A stretch of 47,230 nt of DNA from Treponema sp. (lineage in GTDB: Bacteria > Spirochaetota > Spirochaetia > Treponematales > Breznakiellaceae): positions 1 through 47,230 of the forward strand of contig JAIRWM010000017.1 of NCBI GenBank assembly GCA_031268975.1, in the 5' to 3' direction. A program made the position numbers and the translations under genes. The first letter of the stretch is position 1; each line of letters starts with the position of its first letter. Below, in pieces: positions 25,027-33,459 of this stretch. The notes beneath the pieces are model-generated. The model ran no database searches and was not told the DNA's origin. It saw nothing but the letters and a program-made list of their open reading frames with translations.

Positions 25027-25132
25027 CTTTGTCTCCTTCAAAATTATTTGTATAGGGGAGGCGGTTCCAAAAAATCAGATTTCGGAACTGTCTCTCTGTA
25101 ACAACCGTAGTCCCCGGCCCAAAGGGCAAAAA

Positions 25133-26110
25133 TCATACCCTGATATTTTTTCTTTTTTTCATTACCACAGGTGAAGCCATAAGCGCCTGTATAAAAATAA
25201 CCAGCAGCAAAACAGCGCCGATTACCACATTTTGCCATACCGCGTTCAGGATCCGCTGCATATTAAAAATGTTTGAAAAAGAGCCCATCACCAGGGCGCC
25301 AAAAAACGTTCCCGATATTTTTCCTTTTCCGCCGGACAGCTCGGCGCCGCCGATAACAACAGACGCGATGGCGTACAGCTCGTAGCCCGTTCCCGCCAGG
25401 GGCAGGGCTGAACCTATGCGGGACGCGAAAATAATACCGCCAAAAGCCGCCATTGCGCCGCAGAATATATGCGCGGTAAAGAGGGTCTTCTGGGGGCTTA
25501 CCCCCATCATTTTGGCGGCTTCGGGGTTGCCTCCTACAATGTACATGGCCCTTCCTACGGGCATTTTTTTCATCATATAGGCGACCAGTATGGTTAGTAT
25601 AATGAACAGGACGAAGGGCATCGATACATACGGGAAGACATTCCCCCGTCCCAGGAATTTTAAAAACGGCGCGATATTTCCCCCGTTTATTGTGGTTTCC
25701 TTTGTGCAGATTAAAACCAGGCTTCGCACAAATATCATGGTGGCAAGTGTTCCCACAAAAGCGGGAATGGACATTTTTGTTACAAGAAATCCGTTTACAA
25801 GACCTATGGCCATGCCCGCCAGTATGGGAATGACAATGGCAAGGGCGGGCGTTTTTTGTCCAAGCGTAATAAACAAAAATCCGGCAAAGGCAAAGACAGA
25901 GCTGGTACTGAGATCAATCGAACCGCACAATATTACAAAGGTCATTCCGATGGCGACAAAACCGATAATGCTCGCGAAGCGGAGCATGTTATTCATGTTT
26001 TCCGGGGTAAGAAACAGGGGATTTATTAAACCGCCGGCAATAACGACAAATATCAGTCCCGCAAACGCGACATTTTTGGAAATGAAAAGCCTGATCTTTT
26101 CCAAAATCAT
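25133..26110 (-). CDS. Sugar ABC transporter permease B (RbsC type), cluster 2
   Basis: 325 residues, hydrophobic throughout, BPD_transp_2 family. Landmarks: IGMTFVILCGSIDLSTSSVFAF, GFLVTKMSIPAFVGTLATM, YIVGGNPEAAKMMGVSP and SVVIGGAELSGGKGKISG. Strong ribosome binding site GGAAGGAG. The gene starts 15 bases after permease A; together they would form a heterodimeric channel served by the ATPase upstream. Confidence 0.93.
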   Translation of the reverse strand: MILEKIRLFISKNVAFAGLIFVVIAGGLINPLFLTPENMNNMLRFASIIGFVAIGMTFVILCGSIDLSTSSVFAFAGFLFITLGQKTPALAIVIPILAGMAIGLVNGFLVTKMSIPAFVGTLATMIFVRSLVLICTKETTINGGNIAPFLKFLGRGNVFPYVSMPFVLFIILTILVAYMMKKMPVGRAMYIVGGNPEAAKMMGVSPQKTLFTAHIFCGAMAAFGGIIFASRIGSALPLAGTGYELYAIASVVIGGAELSGGKGKISGTFFGALVMGSFSNIFNMQRILNAVWQNVVIGAVLLLVIFIQALMASPVVMKKRKNIRV

Positions 26111-26125
26111 ATCTCCTTCCCGGCT

Positions 26126-27073
26126 CTAGCGGAGGTTTTTATTGCGCAGTCCATGAAAGAAAAGCGCGAAGATAATAATTCCCGCCTTAAGCATCATGGA
26201 ATAAGAATAGGGAATATTGTGCATGTTGCACATCATTGTAATAAGCTGCAGCAGAAACGCTCCGCACACAGAACCGATAATATTCGGATAACCGCCTGTG
26301 ATCGGAGTGCCGCCGATCAATGTTGCCGCAATGGCGTCTGTTTCCAGATCCAGGCCGATTTTTGAGGGGTCAGCGCTTGATACCATGAACATATCTATCA
26401 TTCCCCCAAACCAGGCGAAAATCGCGGAAATCATATAACAGAGAAGAACTATCCTTGAAGTGTTTATTCCGCATATCCTTGTGGCAAGTGGATTGTTGCC
26501 GTAAAATTCAATGTACGACCCAAACTTCATGCGGTTAACAAGAATGTACATCACAATAACCGCGGCCAACAGCACAAAAAAATGGGCCGGGACGGGGCCG
26601 ATCAACGGATTGATAAAAAAATTGGTAAGCTTCGGCAGCGTGTACGCGATGGTTCCCCTGCCGCTGACTCCTTTCGCCAGTCCCCGCATTATGTACTGCA
26701 TCGCGAGCGTAACGACCATGGGCAGAATGGAGAACCTGGCGACAAGGGCCCCGGAGAGGAGTCCGAGGAGGCATATAACAAGCAGCGAAATTAAAACGCC
26801 TTCCGGATGCCCGGAGGCAAGAAAAATGGCGGAAATTGTCGCCGCGAGCCCCATGGCGGATCCGACTGAAATATCAATGCCGCCGGTGGCGATAACAAGG
26901 GTCATCCCCAGTGACAGCATCATAACGCTGGATGTCTGGGTAATAATGTTGGCAAAAGTGGTCCAACTGACAAAATTTCGGGTAAACAGCAGGTTAAAAA
27001 CAAGAAGCACGAGAAAAACCAGCGCCGATATGTATTTTGTGAAAAGCAAATTCAGAAAATTACCGTTTTTCAC
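26126..27073 (-). CDS. Sugar ABC transporter permease A (RbsC type), cluster 2
   Basis: 315 residues of the same permease family: LGMTLVIATGGIDISVGSAMG, ARFSILPMVVTLAMQYIMRG, coupling region FYGNNPLATRICGINTSR, and ATLIGGTPITGGYPNI. The GTG start overlaps the ATPase stop (GTGA), giving translational coupling. It differs clearly from permease B, consistent with a two-permease transporter as in AraH/YtfT-YjfF-type systems. Confidence 0.93.
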   Translation of the reverse strand: MKNGNFLNLLFTKYISALVFLVLLVFNLLFTRNFVSWTTFANIITQTSSVMMLSLGMTLVIATGGIDISVGSAMGLAATISAIFLASGHPEGVLISLLVICLLGLLSGALVARFSILPMVVTLAMQYIMRGLAKGVSGRGTIAYTLPKLTNFFINPLIGPVPAHFFVLLAAVIVMYILVNRMKFGSYIEFYGNNPLATRICGINTSRIVLLCYMISAIFAWFGGMIDMFMVSSADPSKIGLDLETDAIAATLIGGTPITGGYPNIIGSVCGAFLLQLITMMCNMHNIPYSYSMMLKAGIIIFALFFHGLRNKNLR

Positions 27074-28611
27074 CGTTCCGCTCCTTCCTGTCCGGGAACC
27101 TGGGCGTCTTCGGCTTTTGACTCGGCAATCATCTGCATAATCTGTTCCGGCGAAATATTTTTTCCGGCAAGTTCACCCGCTATCATGCCGTCACGCAAAA
27201 CAATGATCCTGTCACAGTTTCTAATCAGCTCTGAAATCTCCGAAGAAATAAAGAGGACGCTTATATTTTGTTCCGAAAATTCCCTGATGAGTTTTTCAAT
27301 CTCAAACTTGGCGCCCACATCGATGCCCCGGGTAGGTTCGTCAAGAATGATAAATTTTGGTTTTGTGGCGAGCCAGCGGGCCAGTATCACCTTTTGCTGA
27401 TTTCCGCCGGAAAGATTTTTTACCAATTGATCATCTGAAGGAGTTTTGATCGCCAATGTCTTGATATAGTCTTCGGAAAGCTGTTTTCTTCCCCTGAGAT
27501 TTATAAATCCGCCCACCGTGAGTCTTGGCAGGGCGCAGGCGGTAAGGTTGCTCTGCACCGTAACATTGGGGAACAGTCCCTCTTCGCGGCGGTTCTCGGT
27601 ACAGAAGGCCATGCCTTTGGCCACCGCGTCATGAGGCGACCCGGGGGCCAGGGGTTTCCCTTCAAAAATAATCTTTCCCGAGTCGGGAAGATCGCAGCCA
27701 AAGAGCAGCCGGGCTATTTCAGTCCGGCCCGATCCGAGGAGGCCGGCAAACCCTACTACCTCCCCGCGCTTTATGCTAAAACTTACGTTATTTACGGAAG
27801 GAAAGCGGGAGAGGTTTTTGACTTCCACAAGCGTGTCGTTTTTTCCGGTCCGTCTTCCTGCGGCAATGCGCTCCATGGAAATGTTTTTTTGGCCTATCAT
27901 TTTTGTCAATAATTCATACTGGGTCAATTCAGATACGGCATAAGTCCCGGCGCACTTGCCGTCTTTAAGCACCGTAACCCGGTCGCATTTTTTATACACT
28001 TCGTCAAGCCGGTGCGTTATAAATATAATGGAGATTCCGGATTTTTTCAGCTTGTCGATAATGTCGAACAGAATATGGACTTCCCGGTCATCCAGGGAAG
28101 AGGTTGGTTCGTCCATAATGATAAGTTTGCTTTCCATACTCACCGCGCGGAGAATCGCGACAATCTGCTGTTTTGCCGTTCCATAATTCCCGAGAGGCTG
28201 GTACACATCAATGTCAACGCCGATATCGTTTATCAGTTTTTGCGCGCCGGAATGCATTGCTTTCCAGTCGATGCCTCCGCGGTTCATGGGGTACCGGCTG
28301 ATAAAAATATTTTCGCTGACAGAGAGGCCGGCGACCATGTTAAGTTCCTGGTAAATCGCGTTCACGCCGGCATGGTGGGCGCTGGACACATCCCGAAACA
28401 CGGTTTTTTTGCCGTTAAAATAAATATCCCCGGAATCTGTTTTATAAACGCCGGTAAGAATTTTTATTAACGTGGATTTGCCCGCGCCGTTTTCGCCCAT
28501 CAGGGCATGGACTTCGCCGGATGTGACTGACATGGAAACATCATCAAGGGCTGTTACCCCCGCAAACCTTTTGGTCAGATTTTTTATTTCAAGGATATTG
28601 CCATTCATCAT
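27070..28611 (-). CDS. Sugar ABC transporter ATPase (RbsA/MglA type), cluster 2
   Basis: 513 residues, two fused nucleotide-binding domains. First Walker A GENGAGKSTLIKILTG, Walker B IIMDEPTSSLDDREV; second domain degenerate Walker A GLLGSGRTEIARLLFG, signature LSGGNQQKVILARWL, ILDEPTRGIDVGAK. The double start ATGATG at 28611 has only a weak ribosome binding site. The gene lies 120 bp after the lipoprotein binding-protein gene, across a hairpin ending in a T-run. Confidence 0.93.
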   Translation of the reverse strand: MMNGNILEIKNLTKRFAGVTALDDVSMSVTSGEVHALMGENGAGKSTLIKILTGVYKTDSGDIYFNGKKTVFRDVSSAHHAGVNAIYQELNMVAGLSVSENIFISRYPMNRGGIDWKAMHSGAQKLINDIGVDIDVYQPLGNYGTAKQQIVAILRAVSMESKLIIMDEPTSSLDDREVHILFDIIDKLKKSGISIIFITHRLDEVYKKCDRVTVLKDGKCAGTYAVSELTQYELLTKMIGQKNISMERIAAGRRTGKNDTLVEVKNLSRFPSVNNVSFSIKRGEVVGFAGLLGSGRTEIARLLFGCDLPDSGKIIFEGKPLAPGSPHDAVAKGMAFCTENRREEGLFPNVTVQSNLTACALPRLTVGGFINLRGRKQLSEDYIKTLAIKTPSDDQLVKNLSGGNQQKVILARWLATKPKFIILDEPTRGIDVGAKFEIEKLIREFSEQNISVLFISSEISELIRNCDRIIVLRDGMIAGELAGKNISPEQIMQMIAESKAEDAQVPGQEGAER

Positions 28612-28636
28612 TATTCGATCCCGCCCCGGTAATGTT

Positions 28637-28694
28637 AAAAAAGCTGTCCGGGCAAGTTTTCAACAGACAGAATGTCTGACTTTTCGGACAGCTT
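28637..28694 (-). terminator. Attenuator-like hairpin with T-run between binding protein and ATPase, cluster 2
   Basis: On the reverse strand AAGCTGTCCG (28694-28685) pairs with CGGACAGCTT (28650-28641), enclosing a smaller AGACA/TGTCT stem, and is followed by six T (28642-28637). This is terminator-like and would reduce read-through from the binding-protein gene into the transporter genes. The outer arms match a hairpin at 22812-22845. Confidence 0.6.
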
Positions 28695-28730
28695 CCATTA
28701 AACACCACTGTCACCGTTTACGGCAATAGA

Positions 28731-29714
28731 TTAGAACCCCAGTGAAAAGAATTCATCCACATTGGTTATGTCAACCAATTTGTCGTCGACCGCCACATAA
28801 CCGGGGAGCGCTTCGCCACGTATACCGGATTCGATAACGTCAAATATTTTCGCGGCGAATTTCGGCGTACAGGTAACTGTCGCGGACAAGCTGCCGGATT
28901 TAATGGCGTTCAGCGCTTCGATCATGCCGTCCACGCCGACAAGCAGTATATCTTCGTTGACCCGCCTGCCTGCCGCCTGTAAAGCCAGGGACGCGCCCAG
29001 GGCCATTTCATCATTGTGGCAATAAATGGCTTCTATCCGCCCGCCGGTGGACTGCAGCACGTTCTGCACTACCGCCTGGGCTTCCGACCGGGACCAGTTG
29101 GCCGATTGCTGGGCTACGGTTTCAAAACCTTTCGCGTCGGCGATATTGTGGAAGCCCTGGGAACGATCCCGCACGTCGGTGCCGCCGATAACTCCCTGGA
29201 TTTCGACAACCCTGATCTGATTCCAGCCTTTTTTGGCGGCTTCATTGGCGATGAAGGTAGCCGCCTGCTCACCTTCCCACACAAAGTCGGAAGCCACAAA
29301 AGAAGCGTAATCAACGCCGGGTGTGCCATTCGCGCCCCTGGCCTTCATGACTACCGGAACATTCTTCGCGGCGCAGGCTTCCAGCGCCGGTTTAATGGCG
29401 TCGGCGTCAATGGCGACGATAACCATCACATTACAGCCCTGGGCCAAAAGGGATTCCACGTCGGAAATCTGCCGGCCGGTGTCCCCTTCGGCGTTGGTTA
29501 TTACCACCTGGTACCCCCGTTCCCTGGCGACGTCCCTCATGTTATCGCTCTCAACGGTCCGCCATGTGCTCATCAGGTCGGCCTGGGAAAACCCTACCAC
29601 GAGCTTGTCTTTTGAGGGCCATACCGGGCCTTCGACCTTTGCGCTCTGCCGATCGCACGCGATAAACAAACCACCCGCGGCAATCAACGCCATCACTACT
29701 TTTGTAAACTTCAT
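28731..29714 (-). CDS. Sugar-binding lipoprotein (RbsB type), cluster 2b
   Basis: 327 residues with an N-terminal lipoprotein signal (MKFTKVVMALIAAGGLFIAC, lipobox Cys20). Type I periplasmic-binding fold: VGFSQADLMSTWRTVESDNM, MVIVAIDADAIKPAL, AIYCHNDEMALGASLALQAAG and LLVGVDGMIEALNAI. It resembles the galactofuranose/ribose branch rather than the other two binding proteins of this region. It is first in the cluster 2 operon behind a good promoter with a TGTTAA/TTAACA dyad, and is presumably the main receptor for the permease pair. Confidence 0.92.
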   Translation of the reverse strand: MKFTKVVMALIAAGGLFIACDRQSAKVEGPVWPSKDKLVVGFSQADLMSTWRTVESDNMRDVARERGYQVVITNAEGDTGRQISDVESLLAQGCNVMVIVAIDADAIKPALEACAAKNVPVVMKARGANGTPGVDYASFVASDFVWEGEQAATFIANEAAKKGWNQIRVVEIQGVIGGTDVRDRSQGFHNIADAKGFETVAQQSANWSRSEAQAVVQNVLQSTGGRIEAIYCHNDEMALGASLALQAAGRRVNEDILLVGVDGMIEALNAIKSGSLSATVTCTPKFAAKIFDVIESGIRGEALPGYVAVDDKLVDITNVDEFFSLGF

Positions 29715-29818
29715 TTTTTCTCCTCTCCGTAAACCAAGATACTTATATGGCCTGCGGATTCAACAGGCTGACCCGCGCGCCATTTCCGCCTGTAACACAG
29801 ACAGAGTATAACCAACCG

Positions 29819-29872
29819 TGTTAATTCTTTAACATTTCATCCGAGAGTACCCCGTATTTGGTTAAATGTCAA
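29819..29872 (-). promoter_or_regulatory. Promoter and operator of the cluster 2 transporter operon
   Basis: Reverse strand TTGACA (29867-29872), 17-bp spacer, TACTCT (29844-29849). The dyad TGTTAA-TTCT-TTAACA (29819-29834) covers the expected transcription start. Confidence 0.55.
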
Positions 29873-29891
29873 TAGAAAAAGGGAAAAATAT

Positions 29892-29920
29892 TTGACATTC
29901 TGTTACAAATAGTGTAAAGT
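29892..29920 (+). promoter_or_regulatory. Promoter of the hexuloisomerase-VOC-ribulokinase operon
   Basis: TTGACA (29892-29897), 17-bp spacer, TAAAGT (29915-29920), about 30 bp before the ATG at 29951. It is back to back with the transporter promoter. Confidence 0.6.
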
Positions 29921-29950
29921 CTAACATGCCGCGAGGCACAAGGAGAAATC

Positions 29951-30514
29951 ATGACGGCGAAAGATTTTGAACAGGCAAGCACCGCGATCGTAAATGAGAT
30001 AAGCATCTGCGTTAAACAGCTTGATTTTTCCCCGCTCGAGGTTCTTTTGCGGGAAATGCAATCGGCAAAAAGAATATTCTGCATAGGCGCCGGGCGGTCG
30101 GGTATTATGCTCCAGGCTTTCTGTATGCGTTTGAACCATCTGGGGTTACAGGCGTTTATGCTGGGAACCGTGTCCTGCCCCCCGACCGAGCCGGGAGACC
30201 TGGTCATCGCCGCCTCCGGTTCCGGGGAAAACGCGGGCGTTGTCGCCATACTGCAAAAGGCGAAAAAGCTGGGCGCGAAAACGGCGGCTTTTACCGCCTC
30301 GAGCAATGCCGGCATAGAGCCCCATACGGATACCATTATCCGGATTTGCGCCCCCAACGGCCTGGTAAACGACGGGAAGTGCAGCAGCCAGCCCATGAGG
30401 ACCTTGTTTGAACAGGTATCTTTCATTACATATGAAGTGTTGATCGCGCTTTTGAGAAAACAGTGTGGAACGAGTGAGCGGGAGATGGCGGAACGCCATG
30501 CAAATCTGGAATAA
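29951..30514 (+). CDS. 6-phospho-3-hexuloisomerase-like SIS-domain protein
   Basis: 187 residues, the normal length of PHI/HxlB. SIS motifs: IFCIGAGRSGIMLQAFCMRL, VIAASGSGENAGVV (phosphate-binding Ser/Gly loop), TAAFTASSNAGIEPHTD and the C-terminal DGKCSSQPMRTLFEQVSF. PHI converts D-arabino-3-hexulose-6-phosphate to fructose-6-phosphate. Its usual partner, 3-hexulose-6-phosphate synthase, is absent here, so it probably acts on a 3-keto sugar phosphate made another way (inference). AAGGAG precedes the ATG. First gene of a plus-strand operon with a VOC protein and a ribulokinase. Confidence 0.85.
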   Translation: MTAKDFEQASTAIVNEISICVKQLDFSPLEVLLREMQSAKRIFCIGAGRSGIMLQAFCMRLNHLGLQAFMLGTVSCPPTEPGDLVIAASGSGENAGVVAILQKAKKLGAKTAAFTASSNAGIEPHTDTIIRICAPNGLVNDGKCSSQPMRTLFEQVSFITYEVLIALLRKQCGTSEREMAERHANLE

Positions 30515-30526
30515 AGGCGGTAAAAT

Positions 30527-31030
30527 GTGGACAAGCTTGGATTTTTGGGCAAAAAAGTAGATCAGCTGGGGTTCGTTGTCAAAAACGTTGACGAATCGGT
30601 AAGGGATTATTACAACCGCTTCGGCATTGGCGACTGGAAAATCTATACCTACGGTCCTCCTCTTCTTACTTATATGACGCGGTACGGGAAACCCTTTTCG
30701 TACAAAGCCAGAATAGCCCTTAGCTATTTCGGCGAAACAAGGGTAGAGTTGATCCAAAACCTGGAAGGGGATACAGTTTACTCTGAGTTTGCCGAACGTC
30801 ACGGTTACGGGCTTCATCATCTGGGAATTTACGTTCCCGATATCAAGGCGGCGCTGGCAGAGGCGGTGGCTGCCGGGCTTATGGTAACCATGGAAGGGGC
30901 CGGCTTCGGCCTGGACGGGGACGGTTATTTTGCCTATTTGGATACGGATGATATGTTTAGCACCACCTACGAGCTTATCCAGCGCCCTTTGCGCCGCCAT
31001 GAGCCGGAGGCGGTATTTCCCGTTCCCTGA
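30527..31030 (+). CDS. VOC-superfamily (glyoxalase/methylmalonyl-CoA-epimerase-like) protein
   Basis: 167 residues with two beta-alpha-beta-beta-beta units: VDQLGFVVKNVDESVRDYYNRFGI begins the first, YGLHHLGIYVPDIKAALAEA the second. Candidate metal ligands are Gln/His at each unit start and Glu in VELIQ and YELIQRP. VOC enzymes catalyse isomerisations, epimerisations or ring openings through metal-stabilised enolates. The GTG start follows AAAGGCGG; an out-of-frame ATG overlapping it is blocked by an early stop. Placed between an isomerase and a kinase gene, it probably acts on a sugar-derived intermediate, identity unknown. Confidence 0.8.
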   Translation: MDKLGFLGKKVDQLGFVVKNVDESVRDYYNRFGIGDWKIYTYGPPLLTYMTRYGKPFSYKARIALSYFGETRVELIQNLEGDTVYSEFAERHGYGLHHLGIYVPDIKAALAEAVAAGLMVTMEGAGFGLDGDGYFAYLDTDDMFSTTYELIQRPLRRHEPEAVFPVP

Positions 31031-31079
31031 TTCAGGGACGTGATGGACGGTGTCCGAAACCGTTTTTATGGAGGTTTGT

Positions 31080-32762
31080 ATGGGAGTAAAAGGTGAAGCG
31101 TACGTACTGGGCCTGGACTACGGTACCGATTCCTGCCGGGCCGTTATTATAGACGCGGCGGACGGCAGTGAAGCCGGAAGTTCCGTGATGTATTATCCCC
31201 GCTGGGGCAGGGGCCTGTACTGTGATCCGGCAAAGAACCAGTTTCGTCAACATCCGCAGGATTATATTGACGTTCTCTCAGGTTCGGTAAAAGAAGCCGG
31301 CGCCGCGGTGGGAAAAGGGATATTGGCCAAAATCCGGGGTATCGCCATCGACACTACCGGTTCCACTCCCTGCGCGGTGAGGCAGGACTGTACTCCGCTG
31401 GCGCTGCTGCCCGAGTTCGCGGAAAACCCCAGCGCCATGTTTGTGTTATGGAAGGATCATACCGCCATCGCGGAGGCCGCCCGGATTAACGAATTGGCAA
31501 AAACCTGGGGAGGAACGGATTTTACCCAGTTTGTCGGCGGTATTTATTCTACTGAATGGTACTGGTCAAAAATACTGCGGGTTTTTTCGGAAGACGGTAA
31601 AATCGCGTCAACAGCGTATGCTTTTCTGGAACACTGCGACTGGATGACTGCCGTACTCACCGGGATAAAAGATGTCACGGCCGTGAAAAAAAGCCGTACC
31701 GCCATGGGGCATAAAGCCATGTGGCACGCGGATTGGGGATACCCTTCGGATGATTTTTTATCCCGGCTTGATCCCCGGCTCGTAAAAATAAAAAACGCCC
31801 TGGGAACGGAAACCTACACAAACGATACCGTGGGCGGATATTTAACCGCCGCGTGGGCCGCGGATTTGGGGCTGCCGGAAGGGATTCCGGTCGCGGTATG
31901 CGGATACGACGCCCACATGGGGGCGGTTGGGGGCGGCGTAAAACCGGGGTGGCTTGTCAAGGTGATGGGCACTTCCACCTGCGACATCATTGTCGGGCCA
32001 AAGCCGTCCTCCCCGGAGAAAGCGGTCCGGGGTATCTGCGGGCAGGTTGACGGATCGACGATTCCCGGTTTGTTGGGGTACGAAGCGGGACAAAGCGCAT
32101 TTGGGGATGTGTACGCCTGGTTTAAAGATATCCTGGCGTGGCCGCTGAAAGCCATGCTTCCTTCCGTGGACGGCATTGATCCGGGGATCAGGGAAAAAAT
32201 AACCCGGGATATCGAAAAAAAGATCATCCCGGAGCTGGAAAAAGCGGCGGACAAAATCAATCCCGAAGACACGGGGATTATCGCGCTGGACTGGCTTAAC
32301 GGCCGTCGTACTCCCGACGCGAACCAGGAACTGAAAGGGGCCGTTACCGGGCTTTCCCTGGGTTCCGACGCGCCAAAGGTGTTTCGGGCTTTAGTGGAAG
32401 CTACGGCCTTCGGCGCGCGGGCCATTGTCGAGCGGTTCCGCGATGAGGGGGTTGCCATTGAAGGGGTTATCGCCATAGGCGGAGTGGCCAGAAAATCCTC
32501 ATTTGTTACACAAATTGTCGCCGACGTGCTTAAAATGCCCATTAACGTGCCCGCCAGCGATCAATGCGTCGCTTTGGGAGCGGCAATGTTCGCGGCGGTC
32601 GCGGCGGGACTTTACCCGGACGTTCCATCCGCGCAAAAAGCGTTGTGCGCGCCTATCGAAAAAGTCTATACCCCGAATCCCGGCAGGGCCGCGGTGTATG
32701 ACAAACTGTTTGCCAGGTATAAGGCGCTGGGAACTTTCGCGGAGAGTGAAGCCGGGAAGTAG
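31080..32762 (+). CDS. araB: Ribulokinase (FGGY family, AraB type)
   Basis: 560 residues, the size of AraB and larger than the xylulokinase-like enzyme in cluster 1. N-terminal GLDYGTDSCRAVIIDAADG, TPCAVRQDCTPLALLPEF, CGYDAHMGAVGGGVKPG, a GTSTCDI phosphate motif, DWLNGRRTPDANQELKGAVTGL and IAIGGVARKSSFVTQIVADV. ATG 31080 has GGAGG six bases before; upstream in-frame starts do not. It phosphorylates L-ribulose or a related ketose at C5, whose product the AraD-type epimerase would convert to D-xylulose-5-P. No AraA isomerase is present in the window. Confidence 0.9.
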   Translation: MGVKGEAYVLGLDYGTDSCRAVIIDAADGSEAGSSVMYYPRWGRGLYCDPAKNQFRQHPQDYIDVLSGSVKEAGAAVGKGILAKIRGIAIDTTGSTPCAVRQDCTPLALLPEFAENPSAMFVLWKDHTAIAEAARINELAKTWGGTDFTQFVGGIYSTEWYWSKILRVFSEDGKIASTAYAFLEHCDWMTAVLTGIKDVTAVKKSRTAMGHKAMWHADWGYPSDDFLSRLDPRLVKIKNALGTETYTNDTVGGYLTAAWAADLGLPEGIPVAVCGYDAHMGAVGGGVKPGWLVKVMGTSTCDIIVGPKPSSPEKAVRGICGQVDGSTIPGLLGYEAGQSAFGDVYAWFKDILAWPLKAMLPSVDGIDPGIREKITRDIEKKIIPELEKAADKINPEDTGIIALDWLNGRRTPDANQELKGAVTGLSLGSDAPKVFRALVEATAFGARAIVERFRDEGVAIEGVIAIGGVARKSSFVTQIVADVLKMPINVPASDQCVALGAAMFAAVAAGLYPDVPSAQKALCAPIEKVYTPNPGRAAVYDKLFARYKALGTFAESEAGK

Positions 32763-32779
32763 AACAGGGGAGGAACGAA

Positions 32780-32854
32780 ATGGAGGGCGGCCGCGCCTTA
32801 CGCGGGCCAGGGTCCTTCTCCAATGCGGAGCGGCGTTACCTCGTCCCCGCTTAA
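32780..32854 (+). other. Orphan start: strong ribosome binding site with 24-codon open frame after araB
   Basis: AGGGGAGG stands a few bases before an ATG at 32780, 17 bases after the araB stop. The frame is only 24 codons long and runs into the antisense of the neighbouring YrdC-like gene. It looks like the retained start of a former next gene of the araB operon, or a chance site. Confidence 0.3.
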
Positions 32855-33454
32855 GTCAAGGATTGTGGAAAAGATCCGCGGCCGTTCGTCCCCGGAATCC
32901 AGGATAAGGTCCAGTCCTTCCAGCGCCTCAAGCTCCCAGCCGCCTTCAAACAGGTCTTCTTCCGGGATTGCGGACAGTTCGCCGCCGTCCGCCTCGCCTG
33001 AGTTTTCGCCGTGCGCCATGCTTTTTTTCGCCGTTACCGAATAAAGCGGCCGGCCAAGGCAGTGAATCAGGGCAAGGGGTACGGGATGATTCGGGATGCG
33101 TACGCCGATTTCGCGGCGCTTTAACATAAGGTCCTTTTCCGTACCGGACAGCGTTTTAAGGATAAACACATACGGCCCCGGTGAAAGCCGCTTAATAAGA
33201 CGGAACCGGGTATTGTCAAGGCTGCAAAATTCGCCGAACTGGGAAATATCGGAACAGAGCAGGGTAAAACGGCGTTCGTCCCGCTCCCCGGAAATGCGGC
33301 GCAGTTTTTTCAGGCCCTCCCGGGACGCGGAAGAACAGGCCGCCGTCCAGCTTGTGTCGGACGGAATGCCGGCAAGGCCGCCCCGCTCAAGAACCTGCGA
33401 AGCGCGGGCAAGAATCCGGTCGTCAATATTCGCGGCGGTGATGTATTCGATCAT
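32798..33454 (-). CDS. YrdC/Sua5-family (YciO-like) protein
   Basis: 218 residues. The YrdC-fold landmarks are recognisable but altered: GGLAGIPSDTSWTAACS in place of the usual G-x-PTDTVYGL, KKLRRISGERDERRFTLLC, and LSPGPYVFILKTLSG for the W/S-PGP motif, then IGVRIPNHPVPLALIHCLGRPLYSVTAKKS. Canonical members make threonylcarbamoyl-AMP for tRNA t6A. The weak PTDT motif suggests a YciO-like paralogue rather than TsaC itself. A short Glu/Gly-rich insert lies at about 150-170. It starts five bases after the upstream gene and shares its operon. TsaD is encoded 2.7 kb away. Confidence 0.82.
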   Translation of the reverse strand: MIEYITAANIDDRILARASQVLERGGLAGIPSDTSWTAACSSASREGLKKLRRISGERDERRFTLLCSDISQFGEFCSLDNTRFRLIKRLSPGPYVFILKTLSGTEKDLMLKRREIGVRIPNHPVPLALIHCLGRPLYSVTAKKSMAHGENSGEADGGELSAIPEEDLFEGGWELEALEGLDLILDSGDERPRIFSTILDLSGDEVTPLRIGEGPWPA

Positions 33455-33459
33455 ACCCG

